Source of the DNA: Prevotella sp.
GTDB lineage: Bacteria; Bacteroidota; Bacteroidia; Bacteroidales; Bacteroidaceae
Direction: 5' to 3'
Assembly: GCA_017430675.1 (NCBI GenBank)
Contig: JAFRMM010000128.1
Span: forward strand, 1-25,640
Length of the DNA stretch: 25,640 nt
The notes under the pieces were generated by a model. The model worked only from the letters and a program-made list of their open reading frames with translations, searched no databases and was not told the origin of the DNA. The position numbers and the translations under genes are program-made. Position 1 is the stretch's first letter; each line of letters opens with the position of its first letter. Below, one piece after another: positions 15,794 to 24,666 of the stretch.

Positions 15794-16390
15794 TTACTTG
15801 CTCTGCTGTTCCCATAGTTCTGTCTTCTCTTGATTCTGCACCAGGAAATCAATATCGTCAAGTCCGTTCATCAGACAGTGCTTCTTATAGCCGTTGATCT
15901 CGAAGTGCTCGCTCTTCCCCGTAGCCTTGTTGGTGACCGTCTGGTTCGGCAGATCCACCTCCACCTCCGTCTCCGGATTCTTCTGGATGCTCTCGAAGAG
16001 TTCGGCGAGGAAAGGCTCCGACACCACTACGGGGAGCACGAAGTTGTTCAGTTCGTTGTTCTTATGGATATCAGCGAAGAACGAACTGATCACCACGCGG
16101 AAGCCGTAGCCGGCGATAGCCCAGGCCGCATGTTCACGACTCGACCCCGAGCCGAAGTTCTTGCCCGCCACAAGGATACACCCCGAATATTTGGGGTCGT
16201 TGAGTACGAAGTCCTTGTTGGGTGTGCCGTCAGCATTATAGCGCCAGTCACGGAACAGGTTGTCGCCAAAGAAACGCTCCTCCCTCGTCGTGGCTTTCAG
16301 GAAACGGGCAGGGATGATCTGGTCGGTATCCACATTCTCCAACGGAAGCGGTACACAGGTGCTTGTGATAATATCAAACTTTTGTTTCAT
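15794..16390 (-). CDS. leuD: 3-isopropylmalate dehydratase small subunit
   Basis: The swivel-domain subunit that pairs with LeuC to isomerise 2- to 3-isopropylmalate. The 198 residues match the bacterial LeuD length. [19 protein letters not shown] at the N-terminus and [20 protein letters not shown] in the middle are the diagnostic blocks, followed by [26 protein letters not shown]. It overlaps leuC by ATGA (16387-16390) and is followed after two bases by the second LeuA-like gene, so the stoichiometry of the two dehydratase subunits is likely set by coupled translation. Confidence 0.96.
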   Translation of the reverse strand: MKQKFDIITSTCVPLPLENVDTDQIIPARFLKATTREERFFGDNLFRDWRYNADGTPNKDFVLNDPKYSGCILVAGKNFGSGSSREHAAWAIAGYGFRVVISSFFADIHKNNELNNFVLPVVVSEPFLAELFESIQKNPETEVEVDLPNQTVTNKATGKSEHFEINGYKKHCLMNGLDDIDFLVQNQEKTELWEQQSK

Positions 16391-17781
16391 AATAATTTTC
16401 TCGGATCAGTGATTACTCCAGTGACGGCTGCTGCCGCAGCGACTAAAGGTGAGGCCAGGATAGTACGGGCACCAGGTCCCTGACGGCCCTCAAAGTTACG
16501 GTTAGAGGTCGAAATACTCAGTTTGCCGACAGGTATCTTATCATCGTTCATCGCCAGACAGGCCGAACAGCCAGGCTGACGGATCTCGAAGCCTGCTGCC
16601 TCGAGCACCCTGTCAAGCCCCTCTTCACGGATCTGACGATCTACAGCCCATGAGCCAGGGACGAGCCAGGCGATGACATCGGCTGCTTTCTTCTTCCCCT
16701 GCACGATAGAGGCAAAGGCACGGAAATCCTCGATGCGTCCGTTGGTACAGGCCCCGAGGAACACGTAATCGACCTTCGTACCTATCAACTTCTGTCCAGG
16801 CTTGAATCCCATATAATTGAGTGCCTTCTCGAAGCCCTGTTCAGGTGAATTTGCCATTCGCCCGTTAGCAGGAATGGCCTCCGTGATGCCGACACCCATG
16901 CCCGGGTTCGTGCCGTAGGTGATGCGTGGCTCAATGTCGGCAGCATCGAAGGAGAGTTCCTTGTCGAACACGGCATCGTCGCCGCTCTTCAAGGTCTTCC
17001 AGTAAGCGACAGCCTTGTCCCAGGCTTCGCCCTTGGGGGCAAACTCACGGCCCTTGATATACGCGAAGGTGGTCTCATCTGGAGCAATGAATCCGCCACG
17101 TGCACCCATCTCAATGGAGAGATTACAGAGCGTCAAACGACCTTCCATCGACAAGGCGGTGACGACATCACCCGCATACTCTACGAAGTAGCCTGTGGCA
17201 CCAGAAGTCGTCAGTTTCGCCATCAGGTAAAGTGCCACGTCCTTAGCCGTCACACCCTTTCCTAATGTCCCATTAATACTGATGCGCATCGACTTGGGCT
17301 TCTGCTGGAGGATACACTGCGAGGCCATCACCATCTCCACCTCCGAGGTGCCGATGCCGAAGGCCACGGCTCCCATCGCGCCATGAGTAGAGGTATGGGA
17401 ATCGCCACAGACGATCGTCATACCCGGCAGGCTCAGGCCTTTCTCGGGGCCTACCACATGGATGATGCCATTATCCTTCGACATCATACCATAATGCGTC
17501 AGCCCGAACTCAGCGGCATTCCTGGCCAGCGTATCCACCTGTGTCTTCGATACTGGATCAGCGATGGGCTTGTCTTGGTCATGTGTTGGTGTGTTATGAT
17601 CGGGCATACAATAGATCTTCTCCGGACGGAAGCACTTCAGTCCGCGGGCCCGCATGCCGTCGAATGCCTGGGGCGAGGTCACCTCATGGCAGTACAGACG
17701 GTCGATATACAACTGCGTGGGGCCATCCTCCACCTGTTGCACCACGTGCCCATCCCATATCTTGTCAAACAATGTATTCAT
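16387..17781 (-). CDS. leuC: 3-isopropylmalate dehydratase large subunit
   Basis: The iron-sulphur catalytic subunit of isopropylmalate isomerase. The 464 residues match the bacterial form. Seen in order: [10 protein letters not shown] near the start, [36 protein letters not shown] (substrate and catalytic region), [16 protein letters not shown] and [10 protein letters not shown], whose Cys residues supply the [4Fe-4S] ligands. The overlap with leuA (17778-17781) and with leuD, four bases each, shows tight coupling. If the second synthase makes citramalate, this enzyme would also have to process that substrate, as LeuCD does in other citramalate-pathway bacteria. Confidence 0.97.
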   Translation of the reverse strand: MNTLFDKIWDGHVVQQVEDGPTQLYIDRLYCHEVTSPQAFDGMRARGLKCFRPEKIYCMPDHNTPTHDQDKPIADPVSKTQVDTLARNAAEFGLTHYGMMSKDNGIIHVVGPEKGLSLPGMTIVCGDSHTSTHGAMGAVAFGIGTSEVEMVMASQCILQQKPKSMRISINGTLGKGVTAKDVALYLMAKLTTSGATGYFVEYAGDVVTALSMEGRLTLCNLSIEMGARGGFIAPDETTFAYIKGREFAPKGEAWDKAVAYWKTLKSGDDAVFDKELSFDAADIEPRITYGTNPGMGVGITEAIPANGRMANSPEQGFEKALNYMGFKPGQKLIGTKVDYVFLGACTNGRIEDFRAFASIVQGKKKAADVIAWLVPGSWAVDRQIREEGLDRVLEAAGFEIRQPGCSACLAMNDDKIPVGKLSISTSNRNFEGRQGPGARTILASPLVAAAAAVTGVITDPRKLL

Positions 17782-19283
17782 TCGTCGTTCTTTTTAAATT
17801 TATTGATACAGTCTATATATGCCTCGACGCTGGCCGTCACGATATCCGTGTTGGCACCGAAGCCGTAATAGAGCGAACCGTCGTACTCCACTTGCATGTG
17901 TACTTTACCCACATCGTCGGAGCCCTTAGAGATAGCCTGGATGGTAAACTCCTTCAGCGTCATCTGCTTCATGATGATCTTCTTCAGGGCCTTGATGGCA
18001 GCATCCACAGGACCATTACCGCTGGCGGCAGCCTCAAACTTCTGTCCGCTGATGTCGAGACCTATCGAGGCCACGCTCTTCACGCCCTTACCCGTGGTCA
18101 CCTGCAGGAAGTCGAGTTTCACGGCGTGAGCCTCTGCGGTGTCAGCACCAGCCAACATCAGCACGTCGGCATCCGTCACCTCCTTCTTCTGATCGGCCAA
18201 CAACAGGAACTTCTCATAGACATGGTCGAGTTTATGCTCTTCCAGTTCCACACCATTCACGTGGAGGCGGTGCTTCAGGGCAGCACGTCCTGAACGGGCC
18301 GTCAGTACGATGCTGTTGTCGTCGATGCCCACATCCTTGGGATCCATGATCTCGTAGGTATGCACATTCTTCAGCACACCGTCCTGATGGATGCCACTAG
18401 AATGGGCGAAGGCGTTACGGCCCACGATGGCCTTATTCGGCTGCACGGGCATGTTCATCAGACTCGACACCATGCGCGATGTCGGATAGATCTTCGTCGT
18501 GTTGATGTTCGTCTCGATGCCAAGTTGCTTATGACACTTCAGGATCATGACAATTTCCTCGAGAGAGGTGTTGCCAGCGCGCTCGCCGATACCGTTGATG
18601 GTCACCTCCACCTGTCGGGCACCCGCCATCACGCCGTTGAAGGTATTGGCTGTGGCCATGCCCAGGTCATTATGACAGTGCGTAGAGATAATGGCTTGGT
18701 CGATATTATCCACGTGCTCCTTCAGGTACTTGATCTTCTCGAAGTACTCCTGTGGCAGACAGTAGCCCGTGGTGTCGGGGATATTCACGACAGTGGCACC
18801 GGCCTTGATCACAGCCTCCACCACCTGCGCCAGATACTCATTGTCGGTACGACCCGCATCCTCGCAGTAGAACTCCACGTCATCCACGAAGCGCTTGGCA
18901 TACTTGGTGGCCGCCACGGCCCTTTCGAGGATTTCTTCACGGGTGGAGTTGAACTTATACCTGATATGCTCGTCGCTGGTGCCGATACCCGTGTGGATAC
19001 GCTTGTGCTTGGCAAACTTCAGAGCCTCGAAGGCCGTGTCGATATCACGCTCCACGGCACGTGTCAATGCACAGATTACGGGCCACGTGACGGCCTTGGA
19101 AATCTCAATCACACTGTTGAAGTCGCCAGGACTCGAAATGGGGAATCCTGCCTCGATGACATCTACGCCCAACTGTTCCAGCGCCTTGGCCACCTGTATC
19201 TTCTCTACGGTGTTCAACTGGCATCCTGGTACCTGTTCTCCGTCGCGGAGCGTCGTGTCGAAAACAAATAATCTGTCGCTCAT
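17778..19283 (-). CDS. leuA: 2-isopropylmalate synthase
   Basis: Condenses 2-oxoisovalerate and acetyl-CoA in the first step committed to leucine. The 501 residues match the LeuA type 1 family. [17 protein letters not shown] at 8-24 is the catalytic opening, [12 protein letters not shown] near 137 precedes the barrel end, [14 protein letters not shown] at 201-214 holds the metal His pair, and [14 protein letters not shown] at 230-243 is diagnostic. The C-terminal domain (about 375-495), with [19 protein letters not shown], is the leucine-binding feedback domain. The ATG at 19283 lies six bases after the T-run of the leader terminator, with no Shine-Dalgarno sequence, so expression depends on read-through of the attenuator. 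Confidence 0.96.
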   Translation of the reverse strand: MSDRLFVFDTTLRDGEQVPGCQLNTVEKIQVAKALEQLGVDVIEAGFPISSPGDFNSVIEISKAVTWPVICALTRAVERDIDTAFEALKFAKHKRIHTGIGTSDEHIRYKFNSTREEILERAVAATKYAKRFVDDVEFYCEDAGRTDNEYLAQVVEAVIKAGATVVNIPDTTGYCLPQEYFEKIKYLKEHVDNIDQAIISTHCHNDLGMATANTFNGVMAGARQVEVTINGIGERAGNTSLEEIVMILKCHKQLGIETNINTTKIYPTSRMVSSLMNMPVQPNKAIVGRNAFAHSSGIHQDGVLKNVHTYEIMDPKDVGIDDNSIVLTARSGRAALKHRLHVNGVELEEHKLDHVYEKFLLLADQKKEVTDADVLMLAGADTAEAHAVKLDFLQVTTGKGVKSVASIGLDISGQKFEAAASGNGPVDAAIKALKKIIMKQMTLKEFTIQAISKGSDDVGKVHMQVEYDGSLYYGFGANTDIVTASVEAYIDCINKFKKNDE

Positions 19284-19288
19284 AATCT

Positions 19289-19325
19289 AAAAAAAATGCC
19301 TTTCGCACTCGGAAGTGAGAAAGGC
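19289..19325 (-). terminator. Attenuator terminator of the leu operon
   Basis: On the minus strand GCCTTTC pairs with GAAAGGC and, after one mismatch, CACT pairs with AGTG around a 4-base loop. Eight T follow directly (GCATTTTTTTT, 19289-19296). It is an intrinsic terminator ending six bases before the leuA ATG. Its position ahead of the first structural gene and after a leader peptide marks it as an attenuator. Confidence 0.85.
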
Positions 19326-19390
19326 TCGTTACTTATTTAATGTTTAATGTTCTTTCGCATCATGCATCTACGCGCACCTCATCACTTCCG
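19310..19390 (-). promoter_or_regulatory. Antiterminator pairing in the leu leader
   Basis: CGGAAGTGA (minus strand, 19382-19390, inside the leader-peptide frame) is exactly complementary to TCACTTCCG (19310-19318), which is part of the terminator's 5' arm and loop. Forming this 9-base helix breaks the terminator. A ribosome stalled on the Leu/Ile codons at 19402-19437 would leave the first arm free and favour read-through. A ribosome moving on to the stop codon at 19360 would cover or disturb it and allow termination. Confidence 0.7.
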
Positions 19391-19458
19391 CCTGCTCCCT
19401 GCAGTCGAATAATAATAAGGCCGTTAAGTAGATTCAGACTCTTCATTCGTTCTCTCAT
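19360..19458 (-). CDS. leu operon leader peptide rich in Leu and Ile
   Basis: A 32-codon frame starts about 15 bases after the promoter and stops 35 bases before the terminator stem. Residues 8-19 read LNLLNGLIIIRL: five Leu (CTG, CTA, CTT, CTT, CTG) and three consecutive Ile (ATT) in twelve positions. The rest (QGAGGSDEVRVDA) has no Leu or Ile. An ATG at codon 5 is an alternative start. The peptide itself probably has no function; its translation senses charged Leu-tRNA and possibly Ile-tRNA. Too short for ordinary gene callers, it is supported by position, codon content and the flanking RNA structures. Confidence 0.82.
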   Translation of the reverse strand: MRERMKSLNLLNGLIIIRLQGAGGSDEVRVDA

Positions 19459-19473
19459 GTTTAAATTCGGGTG

Positions 19474-19505
19474 CAAAAGTAAACATATTTTCTGAAACAA
19501 ACAAA
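19474..19505 (-). promoter_or_regulatory. Promoter of the leu operon
   Basis: On the minus strand TTTG at 19502-19505 and TACTTTTG at 19474-19481 are exactly 20 bases apart, matching the -33/-7 consensus. Transcription should start near 19468, about ten bases before the leader-peptide ATG. Confidence 0.82.
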
Positions 19506-19543
19506 TAATTCGTAACTTTTTTTATCAAATATGCAACAATTTA

Positions 19544-20758
19544 TCACTTATTAGCCATTTTGTATATCAATTTCATATCTTTTTCCGCCAAAACCTCCAT
19601 AGCACCAACGGTGATCTTACCATCGCGGCTGCACTTGCGCACCATTTCCGCTATCTCCTCGTCTGTGGCAGGTCGGCCTATCAGTTCAGGAATACTGATT
19701 GGCATGCCGATGCTCTTGAAGAAACGTTCGATGGCCTCGACACCCCTTAAGGCGATGGCCTTCTGGGCCTCGGGGTCGGCAGCGAGTTGTTCCGCGTCAG
19801 CGACAGGCACGGCAACGCCCATCACGTTCACGGCGAATTTCACGAAACGACTTATGTGCTTATCCATCACATAACGGGCCCATGAGCCCCAGATGGCGGC
19901 AAGACCAGCCCCGTGGGTCACGCCGAAGAGCCCGCTCAACTCATGCTCCAGACGGTGCGAGGCGAAGTCTTTCTCCGTACCACACTCCATCAGATCATTG
20001 TGCGACAGTGAACTGGCCCACATGATGGCAGCACGGTGCTCGTAGTTCTCAGGATCCTCGAGCACCACCGGGGTGGATGCGATGACCTGTCGGAGCAGCG
20101 CCTCAGCAAGCGCATCGGTCAGCAGCGCGTCCTCATACTTCGAGAAATAGCGCTCCATCGTGTGCATCATGATGTCCGTCGCTCCAGCGGCCGTCTGGTA
20201 TGCTGGCAGTGTATAGGTGCGCTCGGGGTTCATGATGGCGAACTTACAGCGACAGATATCACTGTTGATGCCACGCTTAATCATACCCTCATCCTTCGTG
20301 ATCACACAACTCGACGACATCTCTGAGCCGGCAGCCGGTATCGTCAGGATCACGCCGATGGGCAGACATTCCTGCGGCACGGCCTTACCGTCCCAGAAGT
20401 CCCACACGTCACCAGGATAGCCCACGCCGTAGCCGATAGCCTTCGAGGAGTCGATCACGCTACCGCCACCCACGGCGAGGATGAAGTTCACGTGCTCCCG
20501 GCGGCAGAGGTCGATGCCCTCCCTGACCTTAGACAGCAGCGGGTTGGGCACCACCCCACCCAACTCGACATACGAGATGCCTGCCTCCTTAAGCATCTTA
20601 TATACCTTATCCAACAGTCCCGAACGCTTGGCACTGCCGCCACCGTAGTGCACCAACACCCTTCCGCCGCCATACTGTTGAATCAATTTCGGAAGTTGCT
20701 CCTCCGATTCCCGTCCAAACACTACTCTCGTCGGAGCATAGAAATTAAAGTCTTTCAT
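19544..20758 (-). CDS. Iron-containing alcohol dehydrogenase, YqhD/BdhA type
   Basis: A 404-residue cytosolic group III alcohol dehydrogenase, probably reducing aldehydes with NADPH. GGGSVIDSSKAI at 97-108 is the cofactor-binding block. PAAGSEMSSSCVITK at 141-155 and THGAGLAAIWGSWARYVM at 281-298 are family signatures. The expected metal ligands Asp195, His199, His268 and His282 sit one residue from the positions I recall for E. coli YqhD (194, 198, 267, 281), which supports that subgroup. It starts 28 bases after the DUF2461 gene and has no obvious promoter of its own. It is followed by the leu promoter on the same strand without a visible terminator. The true substrate is unknown. Confidence 0.9.
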   Translation of the reverse strand: MKDFNFYAPTRVVFGRESEEQLPKLIQQYGGGRVLVHYGGGSAKRSGLLDKVYKMLKEAGISYVELGGVVPNPLLSKVREGIDLCRREHVNFILAVGGGSVIDSSKAIGYGVGYPGDVWDFWDGKAVPQECLPIGVILTIPAAGSEMSSSCVITKDEGMIKRGINSDICRCKFAIMNPERTYTLPAYQTAAGATDIMMHTMERYFSKYEDALLTDALAEALLRQVIASTPVVLEDPENYEHRAAIMWASSLSHNDLMECGTEKDFASHRLEHELSGLFGVTHGAGLAAIWGSWARYVMDKHISRFVKFAVNVMGVAVPVADAEQLAADPEAQKAIALRGVEAIERFFKSIGMPISIPELIGRPATDEEIAEMVRKCSRDGKITVGAMEVLAEKDMKLIYKMANK

Positions 20759-20786
20759 ACCTTATTATATTATATAGTCAATATAG

Positions 20787-21512
20787 TTATTCGTAGTCGT
20801 CTATGACAGCGTTCATAAAGTCCATCATAGGTTTGGCAGCGCGGAACATCTTCTCAATGGTATCAAGCCATGCATCGCCCTCGAAAAAGTCGTCTGCGAC
20901 AGCATGCCAGCAGCAGTAGTCCTTCAGACGGAGATAATGCACGTAAGGCCAGTCTTTCGGAAAACCCGCAGGACAGGTCTTGAGTTTCTCCAGACCGAAG
21001 CCCTGTGGCTGATCCCAACTGGAGACATTGGTAGGTTCTTTGAAACTACTGGCCTCAGGGCTACCGTAATATCGCAGGAACTCCTTGTCCTCCACGCATC
21101 TAAGCCACTGTTCGGTATTGACAATCACCTCATTTCGGCAGGCCGTCAGGATATTCGTGGGCAGGTAATAGTTACCCATAGCCACCAGACAGTGGTCGGG
21201 CTCCAAATGCAGGTAATAGCCACCGCGCAGTGCCTTCTTACCCTTGGCATTGATATACGCGCCAAAGTGGTTCTTGTAGGGAGACTTGTCGGCCGAGAAA
21301 CGTGTGTCACGGTAGAAGCGGTAAGTGCAGTCCTTCACCTTCAGATGGGCGATCTCAGGGTCGAATGACATAATACGTCCGATAGCCTGTTCCACCCCCT
21401 GTTCGAAATCTGCCCTTACAGCCTCGTATTCAGATTTGTGTGTCTGAAACCACTGGCGGTCATTGTGGACCATCACTTGCCGTAGGAAACCGAGAATCCT
21501 CTTCGCATCCAT
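20787..21512 (-). CDS. DUF2461 (TIGR02453) family protein
   Basis: A 241-residue cytosolic protein of unknown function. The family's best conserved block, YRFYRDTRFSADKSPYKNHFGAYI, is at 64-87. GGYYLHLEPDHCLVAMGNYYLP and the C-terminal LKDYCCWHAVADDFF are also typical. The opening ILGFLRQVMVHNDRQWFQTHKSEYE (about 6-30) matches the usual start. No catalytic residues are established. It follows the dipeptidase gene after a single base and precedes the alcohol dehydrogenase, so it is probably cotranscribed; neither neighbour explains its job. Confidence 0.88.
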   Translation of the reverse strand: MDAKRILGFLRQVMVHNDRQWFQTHKSEYEAVRADFEQGVEQAIGRIMSFDPEIAHLKVKDCTYRFYRDTRFSADKSPYKNHFGAYINAKGKKALRGGYYLHLEPDHCLVAMGNYYLPTNILTACRNEVIVNTEQWLRCVEDKEFLRYYGSPEASSFKEPTNVSSWDQPQGFGLEKLKTCPAGFPKDWPYVHYLRLKDYCCWHAVADDFFEGDAWLDTIEKMFRAAKPMMDFMNAVIDDYE

Positions 21513-21513
21513 T

Positions 21514-23244
21514 TTATTTCTTTTCTTTCTCAGGAACGAGGAACTTGTCGCCTGTCATCTGAATGAAGTCGCGGGCATACTGCTCAGGCATGCCAGGACG
21601 CTGCACGCGGGCACCGCCACCGAACTTATTGCGTTCGAAGCGGCCTTGCTCGTCGGTGGGTTTCACCACGATGTCATTGTACTTCACGATAAGGAAGAAG
21701 GCCAGTTGCTGCCAGCGGGCAATCATCTCGTCGCCCTTCTGACAACTATAGTCCGTCAGGAACTTGATACGCTCCTCAGCAGTGGGCAGGGCAAGGGCCT
21801 TGGCCTCGATCTCGGGCTGCAAGGCAGAATAGGAGGCGTCGAGCGAGTCGCGTACGGCTTTCAGGCTCGGGAACATCATCGAGTAACGGGGATAGACCAT
21901 GTTGCTGACCCAGTTGCATACCCAGAAGGCGTTGTCCATCGAGAACGTCACATCATCGGCGCCCTCGCCGGAGAAACACTTGGGACGGCGGGTGATGCAG
22001 GAGTACATCGGCGTGTAGGCCACCATGTTACCGTCATCGTTACCAAACCAGAAACAGGCGCCCACCTCACGGGGCAGTGAGGCGCGCATTTGTGAGATAA
22101 ACGACCAGGCTGTCTGGAACGTGGAGATCGGGCGCTCGTTGAAGTACTCCTTGTCATCAACCTTGAAGGAGAGCGGCGACACGCGGTAAGGCATCTCGAA
22201 CATGCCCCCGCCGATGTCGCCCTTGCCGTCAAGGGCGAAGGGTGTACCCTCGTAGTGGTCGCGCATGGCGTCGCGCAGGTCCTGGAGCGTCACCTTCTTG
22301 TTGGGGATGATCCAGAGGGGCATCTCCTTGGTGTCCTTCTCGATACCAGCAGCGTAGGGCACGTACTCGGAAAAGTCGTCGGCGAAGCGGTTGAAGAAAC
22401 TCCACACACGGGCCTCACAATAGCGGCGACCCGAGAAGTCGGGAGCGGCATAGGCAGCGTTAAAACTGAAGTCGGCATCCTTGCCGTCGTACCACCCCAT
22501 CGTACGGGCGTAGTTCACGACGTTGTCTGAACAGATCATCAAAGGCAGGGCTTTGCGCTCGGCTTTGGCGATAGCCTTGGGATTGAGCAGGTCCTTTGCC
22601 TTGACCTGCACGTAGCGGCCATCAAGGAACTTCGTGATACGGCTCTGGTTGGCGTGGGCGGCAATGGCATCTTCGGGGATACGGACGGCCACCCAGACCA
22701 CACGCTCCTTAGACTTCGCGCGGTCAGGACCGCAACCCATCATCTCCAGCATCCAGGCCTCCTCCTTGTCGGCCACGGAGAAGGTCTCGCCCTCGGAGTA
22801 ATAGCCGTACTGCTCTGCCAGAGAGGTCATGACGAGCAGGGCCTCGCGGGCCGTCTTCGAGCGCTGGAGGGCGATGTAGATCAGCGAACCGTAGTCGATG
22901 ACACCCGTCGAGTCGGCCATCTCCTCACGGCCGCCGAAGGTGGTCTCACCGACGGTGACCTGCCACTCATTGGAGTTGCCGATGACATTATAGGTCTCCA
23001 TGGCCTCGGGGATCTCACCGAGGTACTTGTTGGTGTCCCATTCATGGATCTGGCGCATGTCACCGGGCTGGTGGATGGCGGCGGGATAGTGGTAGAGGGG
23101 CATGAAGGCACCGTAGGAGTCGGCATTATAGGTGACGAACACGGAACCGTCGGCGCTGGCTTTCTTACCCACGATAAAGTTGGTGCAGGCTGTGGCAGCA
23201 CCCGCTGCCACCAGCATGCTTATGATGATCAGATAACGTTTCAT
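21514..23244 (-). CDS. Exported C69-family dipeptidase (PepD-type Ntn hydrolase)
   Basis: A 576-residue peptidase of MEROPS family C69, which cleaves dipeptides with broad specificity. Residues 1-19 are a signal or propeptide (MKRYLIIISMLVAAGAATA). Cys20 in CTNFIVGKKASADGS is the N-terminal nucleophile expected after cleavage. HEWDTNKYLGEIPEA, NSNEWQVTVGETTFGGREE and DYGSLIYIALQRSKTAREAL follow as in the family, as does EEAWMLEMMG near residue 165. ATAC also reads as a weak lipobox, but the same Cys aligns with the catalytic one, so lipidation would inactivate the enzyme. It overlaps nothing; nadC ends three bases upstream. CstA in the same run suggests a peptide-use unit. Confidence 0.9.
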   Translation of the reverse strand: MKRYLIIISMLVAAGAATACTNFIVGKKASADGSVFVTYNADSYGAFMPLYHYPAAIHQPGDMRQIHEWDTNKYLGEIPEAMETYNVIGNSNEWQVTVGETTFGGREEMADSTGVIDYGSLIYIALQRSKTAREALLVMTSLAEQYGYYSEGETFSVADKEEAWMLEMMGCGPDRAKSKERVVWVAVRIPEDAIAAHANQSRITKFLDGRYVQVKAKDLLNPKAIAKAERKALPLMICSDNVVNYARTMGWYDGKDADFSFNAAYAAPDFSGRRYCEARVWSFFNRFADDFSEYVPYAAGIEKDTKEMPLWIIPNKKVTLQDLRDAMRDHYEGTPFALDGKGDIGGGMFEMPYRVSPLSFKVDDKEYFNERPISTFQTAWSFISQMRASLPREVGACFWFGNDDGNMVAYTPMYSCITRRPKCFSGEGADDVTFSMDNAFWVCNWVSNMVYPRYSMMFPSLKAVRDSLDASYSALQPEIEAKALALPTAEERIKFLTDYSCQKGDEMIARWQQLAFFLIVKYNDIVVKPTDEQGRFERNKFGGGARVQRPGMPEQYARDFIQMTGDKFLVPEKEKK

Positions 23245-23247
23245 GTT

Positions 23248-24096
23248 TTAACAGGCTTTGAATGACATGTCGAGTCCCTTCACGGAGTGTGTGAGGGCAC
23301 CGACGGAAATGAAATCGACACCCTGCTCGGCATAGTCGCGGATGGTGTCGTAGGTAATGCCGCCCGACGACTCCGTCTCGTAGCGATGGGCAATGATATC
23401 CACGGCCTTCTCCGTGTCGGCCACGGAGAAGTTGTCGAGCATGATACGATCGACGCCACCATGGTCGAGCACCTGCTGGAGTTCGTCGAAAGAGCGCACC
23501 TCGATCTCGATCTTCAGGTCGAGACCCTTTTCCTTCAGGTAGGCATGACAACGGTCGATGGCGTTGGTGATGCCGCCCGAGAAATCCACGTGGTTGTCTT
23601 TCAGCAGGATCATGTCAAAGAGTCCGATACGGTGGTTCACGCCGCCGCCGATCTTCACGGCCTGCTTCTCGAGCATACGCATACCGGGGGTGGTCTTGCG
23701 GGTGTCGAGCACACGGGTACCCGTACCCTTCAGACGCTCCACATACTTATTCGTCATCGTGGCGATACCGCTCATGCGCTGCATGATATTGAGCATCAGG
23801 CGCTCCGTCTGCAACAGCGAGCGCACCTTACCCGTCACGACCATGGCCACATCGCCCTTCTTCACTCTCGATCCGTCGCCCATAAGCACCTCTACCTGCA
23901 TGGTGGGGTCGAAGCGACGGAACACCTCCTTGGCGATATCCACACCAGCGAGGATACCGTCTTCCTTGATGAGCAGACGGGACTTGCCCATCGCATCCTC
24001 AGGGATACAGCACAGGGTGGTATGGTCGCCATCGCCGATATCCTCGGCAAACGACAGGTCAATCAGCCTGTCAACCAGTTCATCAACGCTTAACAT
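23248..24096 (-). CDS. nadC: Nicotinate-nucleotide pyrophosphorylase (carboxylating)
   Basis: Quinolinate phosphoribosyltransferase, which makes nicotinate mononucleotide from quinolinate and PRPP in de novo NAD synthesis. The 282 residues match the family. EDIGDGDHTT near 18-27, ERLMLNIMQRMSGIATMT, VLDTRKTTPGMRMLEKQAVKIGGGVNHRIGLFDMILLKDNH (substrate and PRPP sites) and IEVEVRSFDE-like strands are present in order. SSGGITYDTIRDYAEQGVDFISVGALTHS closes the barrel. nadA and nadB are not in this window. It is three bases from the upstream barrel-protein gene and three from the dipeptidase gene. Confidence 0.96.
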   Translation of the reverse strand: MLSVDELVDRLIDLSFAEDIGDGDHTTLCCIPEDAMGKSRLLIKEDGILAGVDIAKEVFRRFDPTMQVEVLMGDGSRVKKGDVAMVVTGKVRSLLQTERLMLNIMQRMSGIATMTNKYVERLKGTGTRVLDTRKTTPGMRMLEKQAVKIGGGVNHRIGLFDMILLKDNHVDFSGGITNAIDRCHAYLKEKGLDLKIEIEVRSFDELQQVLDHGGVDRIMLDNFSVADTEKAVDIIAHRYETESSGGITYDTIRDYAEQGVDFISVGALTHSVKGLDMSFKAC

Positions 24097-24099
24097 GGA

Positions 24100-24648
24100 T
24101 TATTTTACGATATTCTTGTAAGTGTCCTTAAAAAGATAGATGCCGATACCAACACGAAGGCCTATGGTGCTATAGTCCTTGTGGTTCTTGAACGATTGCT
24201 CGTAGTAGAGTTCGGGTTCGATAGTCACCGTGCGGTTGACGAAGAACGAGTAACCCACCTGTACACTCGGCAGGAAATCGTCGCACTTCTTTCCCAGATG
24301 TTTGTAGATGACAGAGGCACCCAGATAGAGACCGTTCTGCTGGATGTAATAACGACCGCCGGCAGATAATAAGAATGTGGCAGATGGATTGCCTTCCTTC
24401 TTAACAGTATTCTCATAACCCAGTTGTGCGAGTCCCATCAGGTTGTCTGCAAAGAAGTAGCCCCCCTTAGCCTGAATACCCAGACGCCCCCCAGTGATGC
24501 CGCTGTAACTGAGGTCGAGTCCCGAAAGCGAGGCACCTACATAGGCCTTTCCCTGTGAGAACGGTGTCATCGACTCATTGAGATACTTCTGTGCACTTAC
24601 ACTCATCACCATCATCAGGGCGATCATTGACATGAATACTTTCTTCAT
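24100..24648 (-). CDS. Small outer-membrane beta-barrel protein
   Basis: A 182-residue protein with a clear signal peptide (1-19, MKKVFMSMIALMMVMSVSA before Q). The mature part is a run of about eight amphipathic strands: AYVGASLSGLDLSYSG, LGIQAKGGYFFADNLMGLAQLGYE, ATFLLSAGGRYYI, GLYLGASVIYK, PSVQVGYSFFV, TIEPELYYEQS, TIGLRVGIGIYLF. This fits the OmpX/OmpW-like eight-strand barrels common in Bacteroidota. The final hydrophobic strand is followed by a short Lys-containing tail instead of ending in Phe. It lies 18 bases after cstA, with no -7 box in the gap. A specific role cannot be stated. Confidence 0.8.
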   Translation of the reverse strand: MKKVFMSMIALMMVMSVSAQKYLNESMTPFSQGKAYVGASLSGLDLSYSGITGGRLGIQAKGGYFFADNLMGLAQLGYENTVKKEGNPSATFLLSAGGRYYIQQNGLYLGASVIYKHLGKKCDDFLPSVQVGYSFFVNRTVTIEPELYYEQSFKNHKDYSTIGLRVGIGIYLFKDTYKNIVK

Positions 24649-24666
24649 AATCGTATTCCTATTAGT

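Noticed and set aside
15792..15815. Upstream ATG of the second synthase inside leuD
   Set aside because: Both are in frame, but the ATG at 15791 gives the usual family N-terminus and a 2-base gap. The longer form adds only eight unconserved residues. It cannot be fully excluded.
19500..19543. A second promoter or terminator between the leu leader and the alcohol dehydrogenase stop codon
   Set aside because: The minus strand here has an A/T run and a near match (CATATTTG) to the -7 box, but the first base is wrong and no hairpin is present.
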